Below, in pieces: positions 59,804 through 64,000 of a DNA stretch of 64,000 bases. This stretch comes from JACPPO01 sp965262505 (lineage in GTDB: Bacteria; Acidobacteriota; Vicinamibacteria; Vicinamibacterales; UBA2999). The number at the start of each line of letters is the position of its first letter. Within the stretch, counting starts at the first letter, position 1. The notes below the pieces were generated by a model that saw nothing but the letters and a program-made list of their open reading frames with translations, was not told the origin of the DNA and ran no database searches. Where the stretch lies: positions 15,196-79,195 of the forward strand of contig CBDHFM010000022.1 of assembly GCA_965262505.1 (NCBI GenBank), written 5' to 3'. The position numbers and the translations under genes were made by a program.

Positions 59804-60440
59804 ACTTTGCTTTTCTGAACGCCCCCGAGTGTTCTGATTGTGGAACGGTGCTCCCGGCTCGTGCCAGGCGATTTTTCGGCGAGTGGCGCCTCCGGTGTCC
59901 GCTCGCCGTTTTTTTGTTCGGAGCCACGACCCACCGCGTTGATTCCGCAGATTGAGTCCGGCTCGTGCTGCGGGTGTCCCCGGCGGTCCCGCCTTGCTGG
60001 TCAGCTCGTCCTCTTTCCGGTTCTGGTCGCCTCACGGAGATCGGCGGCTCAGTGGCCGCTCCAGCGCCACGCCCGGATCCAGGAACGCGTGAAGCCGTCC
60101 GGGAGAGTCCAGGGGCATCGGACACCACGTGTGGGTAAGATTGTGGGTAACGGGAGGCGTGGCGGGGGCGGATCGATCGAGCGCAGCGCCATCCGCGGCC
60201 GCCGCGACGAACTCGGGCTCGACGGCGCCTCCCGCGTCACGCAGGCCGAGGCCAGCGGGTTCTTCCCTCATTCGCGCGCCTGAGCTGGCGGCGACCGTCT
60301 GGTCGAGACGCGCCACGCCGGGGACGTGCTGGCCATCGCTGCCGGCGTGGTTGTGCCCTACGACGGGATCACCGGAGGCCACACGATCCCGCGGCGCGTC
60401 GCCGCCATGGGAGCCGCGACGGCAGCGGTGGGACGCGAGT
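59804..60440. other. gene-free spacer, twin of 33214-33854
   Basis: Nearly identical to the first copy; the GTGGGTAA repeat is at 60129-60154. Same comments as there. Confidence 0.4.
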
Positions 60441-60742
60441 GGATCGGCGTCGGCGTCACGACGGGTTCCGGGGTGGTCACGCTGGCGCTCAGGCCGGGGC
60501 CGTCCACGGACGGCTTTCTTGGTCCGGCAGGGTCCCGTTCAGAGAGAGGGGTACAACGAGGGAAGCGAACGCTGGGGCTGGTCAATAAGCCATGTATTCT
60601 GAAGCAGTTGCACGCGATCGGCGGCGACCATCTCCGTAACGGCCGGCCGTGGCCACGTTGCGCACGAAGGCTGGCGTGAGTGCATGTTCAAGCCGCCGGC
60701 CTGGGGGTCTCGGTTCGCGCGGGTGTGTCGGGAGCGTCATGA
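60441..60742. repeat. 302-bp repeat, copy C
   Basis: Almost identical to copy B, with the same ATGA overlap between the integrase stop and the start of the broken integrase frame (ATG 60740). Confidence 0.8.
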
Positions 60743-61999
60743 CCGTCGATCCTCCTCTCGTCTGATGCCGGGAACGGAACCATTGTACACAGCCGGACGA
60801 GGCGTCCCGTTCAGATAGGCCGCCCAGTCGCCCATGAGCCGCCGCCGCCGCTCGAACAGGTCTGAGCGGGCATAGGCCGCTTCGACCTTGTTCTGCACGA
60901 CGTGCGCCAGCGCCGCCTCGATGACCTCGCGCGGATGGTCGGTCTCCTCGGCCGCCCAGTCTCGGAAGCTGGACCGGAAGCCGTGCGGCACGGCCGCGAT
61001 CCCCTGCTGCTGGAGGAGCCGGCGCAGCCGTTTGTCGGCCAGCGGCGCCCCGTCCCGCCCTGGAAACACGAGCGGACCGTCGCCACGCGTCCGCGCCGCC
61101 TCGAGGATCTCCGCCGTGCGCTCCGGCAGTGGGACCCGGTGCGGGCGCTTCGCCTTCATGCGCGCGGCCGGGATGGTCCACACGGCGGCGTCGGCGTCGA
61201 TCTCGGTCCACGCGGCCCCGCGGACCTCGCCCCACCGCGCCGCCGTCAGCACGAGAAACTCGAACGCCAGCCTGACGATCTCGGCCGCCCCGGATGCTCG
61301 CACCCGTGCGAGAGCTGCCGGCACGTCCTGGTGCGCGAGCGCCCGCATGTGCTCGACCGTTGCCTGCTGCGGTCCGAGGACTGGCCCGATGCGGTCGCAC
61401 GGGTTGTCGCTGCGGTACTCCATGGCCACGGCCCACTCCAGCACCGCCCGGATCCGCTCGCGCACCCGCCGCGCGGTCTGCGCCTTCACGTGCCAGACCG
61501 GCGTGAGCACCTCCAGCACCTCAGCGCTCGTCACGTCTGACACCGGCCGTGCGCCAATTCGGGGAAAGGCGTAGCGCTCCAGACTCGTCCACCAGCTCTG
61601 CGGGTGCCGGCCGTTCCGCCAGCCGGCCCGTTTTTGGTCCAGCACGCGGCGGGCCGCCTCCGCAAACGTCGGCGTCCCCTCCGCGCGGCGCTTCTCCGCG
61701 AGCGGGTCGCCCCCCTCGCGGGCCAGCTTGCGGTTGACCCGCGCCTTCTCGCGGGCCTCGACGAGCGGCACCAGCGCCACGCTGCCGAGCCCGAGGTCAC
61801 GGCGGCGACCGTGGATCATGAGCCGCTGGACCCAGCTCCTGGTGCCGGACGGCTGGACGTAGAGATACAACCCCTGGCCATCGCAGTATCGTCCGGGCGC
61901 GACGGTCCGCACGAAGCCTGCCGTCAGCCGCTTGTCGGGATGGCGGCCTCGGGGCTTGGTCCGTCGCGGCAGGTGCAGCGTCTGTGTCGCGCTATTCAT
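60737..61999 (-). CDS. P4-type tyrosine integrase, copy 2
   Basis: 420 residues from ATG 61999. It differs from the copy at 34151-35413 by only a handful of residues (for example HVVQNKVEAAYARSD against HVVQNTVEAAYARSD). All catalytic motifs are retained (LTAARWGEVRGAAW, VPHGFRSSFRDWAA). Divergent from the truncated integrase to its right. Confidence 0.9.
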   Translation of the reverse strand: MNSATQTLHLPRRTKPRGRHPDKRLTAGFVRTVAPGRYCDGQGLYLYVQPSGTRSWVQRLMIHGRRRDLGLGSVALVPLVEAREKARVNRKLAREGGDPLAEKRRAEGTPTFAEAARRVLDQKRAGWRNGRHPQSWWTSLERYAFPRIGARPVSDVTSAEVLEVLTPVWHVKAQTARRVRERIRAVLEWAVAMEYRSDNPCDRIGPVLGPQQATVEHMRALAHQDVPAALARVRASGAAEIVRLAFEFLVLTAARWGEVRGAAWTEIDADAAVWTIPAARMKAKRPHRVPLPERTAEILEAARTRGDGPLVFPGRDGAPLADKRLRRLLQQQGIAAVPHGFRSSFRDWAAEETDHPREVIEAALAHVVQNKVEAAYARSDLFERRRRLMGDWAAYLNGTPRPAVYNGSVPGIRREEDRRS

Positions 62000-62140
62000 A
62001 CCCTCATTGTATAGGGGATGTTGATGGACCGCAAAGGATGTTGTGAGCGGATCAGGAAGCTCGTAAGGTGTCATAAATAGTTATTACTACACCGTTTATT
62101 CAACATACTGCACGAGAACGCATGTTGGATGATCCTGTGA

Positions 62141-63250
62141 GGCCGTAGTGGAGATGGCAACGGCCTCTACCTGACTGTTCAACCCACGGGCACGCGAAGT
62201 TGGATCCAGCGGATCGTGATCCGTGGACATCGCCGCGACGTGGGGCTCGGCGGCTTTCCGCTCGTCTCGCTCAAGGAGGCGCGCGACAAAGCGTTCTCCA
62301 ACCGCAAGGCGGCGCGCGGTGGCGGCGACCCGGTCGCGGACAGGCAGCGTCCCGACACCGTGCCCACCTTCGCCGACGCGGCCGAGCGGGTCTGGACGGA
62401 CAAGCATCCCGGCTGGCGCCATCCCCGGCACGCTCACGACTGGCTATCGAGCCTGACGCGGCACGTCCTCCCGCACATCGGCGCCACGCCGGTGTCGCGC
62501 GTCAGCAGCGCCGAGGTTCTCGAGACCCTGCGGCGCATCTGGCACGTCCGACCCGAGACCGCGCGCCGCGTCCGCCAGCGGATCAGCGCCGTGCTGGACT
62601 GGGCCGTGGCGATGGAGTACCGCAGCGACAACCCGTGCGACCGGCTCGGACCGGTCCTCGGCCCGCAACAGGACCTCGTCGAGCACATGCGCGCGCTCCC
62701 GCACGGCGAGGTGGCGGAGGCGATCCGAACGATGGGGGGGTCGGGGGCGACACCGGCCGTCAAGCTGGCGTTCGAGTTTCTGGTGCTGACGGCGGCGCGG
62801 TCAGGCGAAGTGCGCGGCGCGCGGTGGGCCGAGATCGACCTGCGGGCCGGCGTGTGGACGATCCCCGCCGGGCGCATGAAGTCCAAGCGCGAGCACCGGG
62901 TCCCGCTGTGCGGACGGGCGGTGAAGATGCTCCGCGCGGCGCGGACGCTCGGCGATGGCCGCGGGCCGCTCGTGTTCCCCAGCCAGGGCGGCAAGCCGAT
63001 CAGCATCACGCGGCTGCCGCGGCTGCTTCAGAACCTGAAGGTGGCCGCCGTGCCGCACGGCTTCCGGTCATCGTTCCGTGATTGGGCCGCGGAACAGACG
63101 AATCATCCGCGCGAGGTGATCGAGGCGGCGCTCGCGCATGTGGTGGCCAACCAGACCGAGGCGGCCTACGCCCGCTCGGACCTGTTCGAGCGCCGCCGGC
63201 GGCTGATGGACGAGTGGGCGACCTATCTGAGTGGGGGAGCACAGAGGTGA
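62141..63250 (+). pseudogene. P4-type tyrosine integrase lacking its N-terminus, copy 2
   Basis: Same truncation as the first copy: recognisable from GDGNGLYLTVQPTGTRSWIQ, no start codon before it. Catalytic motifs intact (LTAARSGEVRGARW, VPHGFRSSFRDWAA). The frame ends at 63250, where an indel changes the tail relative to copy 1. The 3.6-kb duplicated block ends about here. Confidence 0.75.
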
Positions 63251-63299
63251 TGGCGCTGCGGCGGCGGCGTTAATTATTCCAGATCTGATATAATCCAGC

Positions 63300-63626
63300 A
63301 TGCCGTGGACGGTCGAAACGCTGAACGAAGCAGTCGACCAAGAACTAGAAGCGTTGCCCGCTGACCTGCGTGCGCGCTTCGTCCGCATCACGCAGCTTAT
63401 CGAGGACCTCGGATTGCCCAACGTCCGGAAACCCCATGTCAAGCATGTCAAAGAGTCCATCTGGGAGATTCGCATCAGATCGAAGGCCGGGATCGCGCGC
63501 GCCCTGTATGTGACGACGAACCCCCAACGCGTGGTGATCGTACGCGTTTTTGTCAAAAAGACCGAGAGGATCCCCGTCAGAGAGTTGATCGTGGCCTGTG
63601 AACGAGCGACGACGTTGACGGAATGA
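63300..63626 (+). CDS. HigB/Gp49-type RelE-superfamily toxin
   Basis: 108 residues: PWTVETLNEAVDQELEALPA, DLRARFVRITQLIEDLGLPN, HVKHVKESIWEIRIRSKAGI, ARALYVTTNPQRVVIVRVFV, KKTERIP. This is the phage-derived Gp49-like/HigB pattern (LWELRxxxxxGxxRxxY, F.KK....P..EI). A ribosome-dependent mRNA interferase. The toxin gene precedes the antitoxin, as in higBA. Confidence 0.85.
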   Translation: MPWTVETLNEAVDQELEALPADLRARFVRITQLIEDLGLPNVRKPHVKHVKESIWEIRIRSKAGIARALYVTTNPQRVVIVRVFVKKTERIPVRELIVACERATTLTE

Positions 63627-63672
63627 CATAAAAGATGCGCACGAGACTGCCAAAATTTGGAGGAGATAGGGG

Positions 63673-63963
63673 ATGACCAAGGTCAACGATCTGCACCAGA
63701 GGTGGCTGAGCGCTCCAGAATACAGAAGTGAATATGAGGCTCTGGAGGATGAGTTCCAACTTACCAGGGAGCTCATCGAGGCCAGAACCCGTGCCGGGTT
63801 GACACAGACGCAACTGGCCGAGCGGATGAAGACATCCCAGTCGTACATCGCCCGCATAGAGGGCGGCCACGTTACCCCGTCGACCAGCGCCCTTGAACGG
63901 TATGCGGCGGCCACGAACTCACGTCTGACGATCTCGTTCGAACCTCTCCAGGCGAGAACCTGA
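63673..63963 (+). CDS. HigA-type antitoxin (XRE HTH)
   Basis: 96 residues, ATG 63673, RBS GGAGGAGATAGGGG. After an N-terminal extension (EYEALEDEFQLTRELIEART) comes the HTH RAGLTQTQLAERMKTSQSYI, ARIEGGHVTPSTSALERYAA. It should bind the toxin and repress the pair. The gene is complete before the window end. Confidence 0.85.
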   Translation: MTKVNDLHQRWLSAPEYRSEYEALEDEFQLTRELIEARTRAGLTQTQLAERMKTSQSYIARIEGGHVTPSTSALERYAAATNSRLTISFEPLQART

Positions 63964-64000
63964 TCCGGGAGAGAGTGAGGGTGAGACGCTCACCAGGTGC

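Noticed and set aside
57310..59934. 874-codon antisense frame opposite surface-protein gene 2 (and 528 codons opposite gene 1, 31629-33215)
   Set aside because: Composition is Arg/His-rich as expected for the mirror of Asp/Val/Thr-rich GC-rich coding DNA. No RBS and no motif.
1..64000. tRNA, rRNA or known riboswitch
   Set aside because: I found no cloverleaf-like sequence, rRNA segment or riboswitch core by eye. A covariance-model scan would be needed to exclude them fully.

Overview
What it is. This is a GC-rich stretch (locally AT-rich around 11.2-12.1 kb and 29.4-29.8 kb) of an accessory replicon, most likely a conjugative plasmid or a plasmid-derived integrative element, from an environmental Gram-negative bacterium. 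Evidence for a double membrane is an outer-membrane beta-barrel gene, a Trb/VirB type IV secretion operon with VirB9 and VirB10 homologues, and exosortase-type sorting genes. I cannot name the genus. I saw no rRNA, tRNA, CRISPR array or housekeeping gene. Rearrangement is heavy: at least three plasmid origins, two transfer regions (one intact, one decayed), seven toxin-antitoxin loci or remnants, about eight IS elements or fragments, and ten integrase genes or fragments.

Layout. 0-6.9 kb: IS3 orfA at the edge, a beta-barrel protein, an IS1380 element that split a small membrane-protein gene, a tyrosine integrase, a rep fragment and two unknown genes. 6.9-10.3 kb: a decayed transfer region (nuclease, virB11, virD4, winged-helix gene), collinear with 38.4-43.2 kb. 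10.4-14.3 kb: hicBA, a parAG partition cassette with TCCTAG arrays, repA1 and its iteron origin, an integrase remnant. 14.4-21.4 kb: an IS5-type element, a 302-bp repeat, and an island of SAM methyltransferase, a tandem-domain exosortase and a GT-C-like membrane protein, ended by a dead integrase tail. 21.4-26.5 kb: transposase, rep and toxin-antitoxin debris, an AdoMet-decarboxylase-like gene, a truncated repA2 with its own iterons. 26.5-30.9 kb: a relaxase fragment, then a third replicon (parA-RHH-repA3 plus iterons) and relB-yafQ, bounded by a 42-bp inverted repeat. 31.1-36.7 kb: a large secreted protein with a C-terminal sorting signal, then divergent P4-type integrases. 37-56.7 kb: IS630 and the intact transfer operon, read leftwards from an XRE / LexA-like regulator pair, plus a MazEF-type pair. 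57.2-63.3 kb: a second surface-protein and integrase cassette, about 98 percent identical (by eye) in its 3' 3.6 kb to the one at 33-36.7 kb. 63.3-64 kb: higBA.

How the parts may work together (inference). RepA proteins with iterons and ParA/ParG or ParA/RHH pairs maintain the replicon, and the toxin-antitoxin pairs add stability. The VirB operon, VirD4 and ArdC serve conjugation under control of a CI/LexA-like repressor. The tandem exosortase could process the two secreted proteins ending in VPALP + membrane helix + Arg cluster. The integrase cassettes and 3.6-kb direct repeats would let the transfer region and the surface-protein genes excise or shuffle. The most distinctive signal is an array of short repeats between virD4 and the neighbouring winged-helix gene: both transfer regions keep identical 12-bp and 24-bp spacing and flanking inverted repeats while the repeat word differs. 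I propose it as a candidate oriT or operator.
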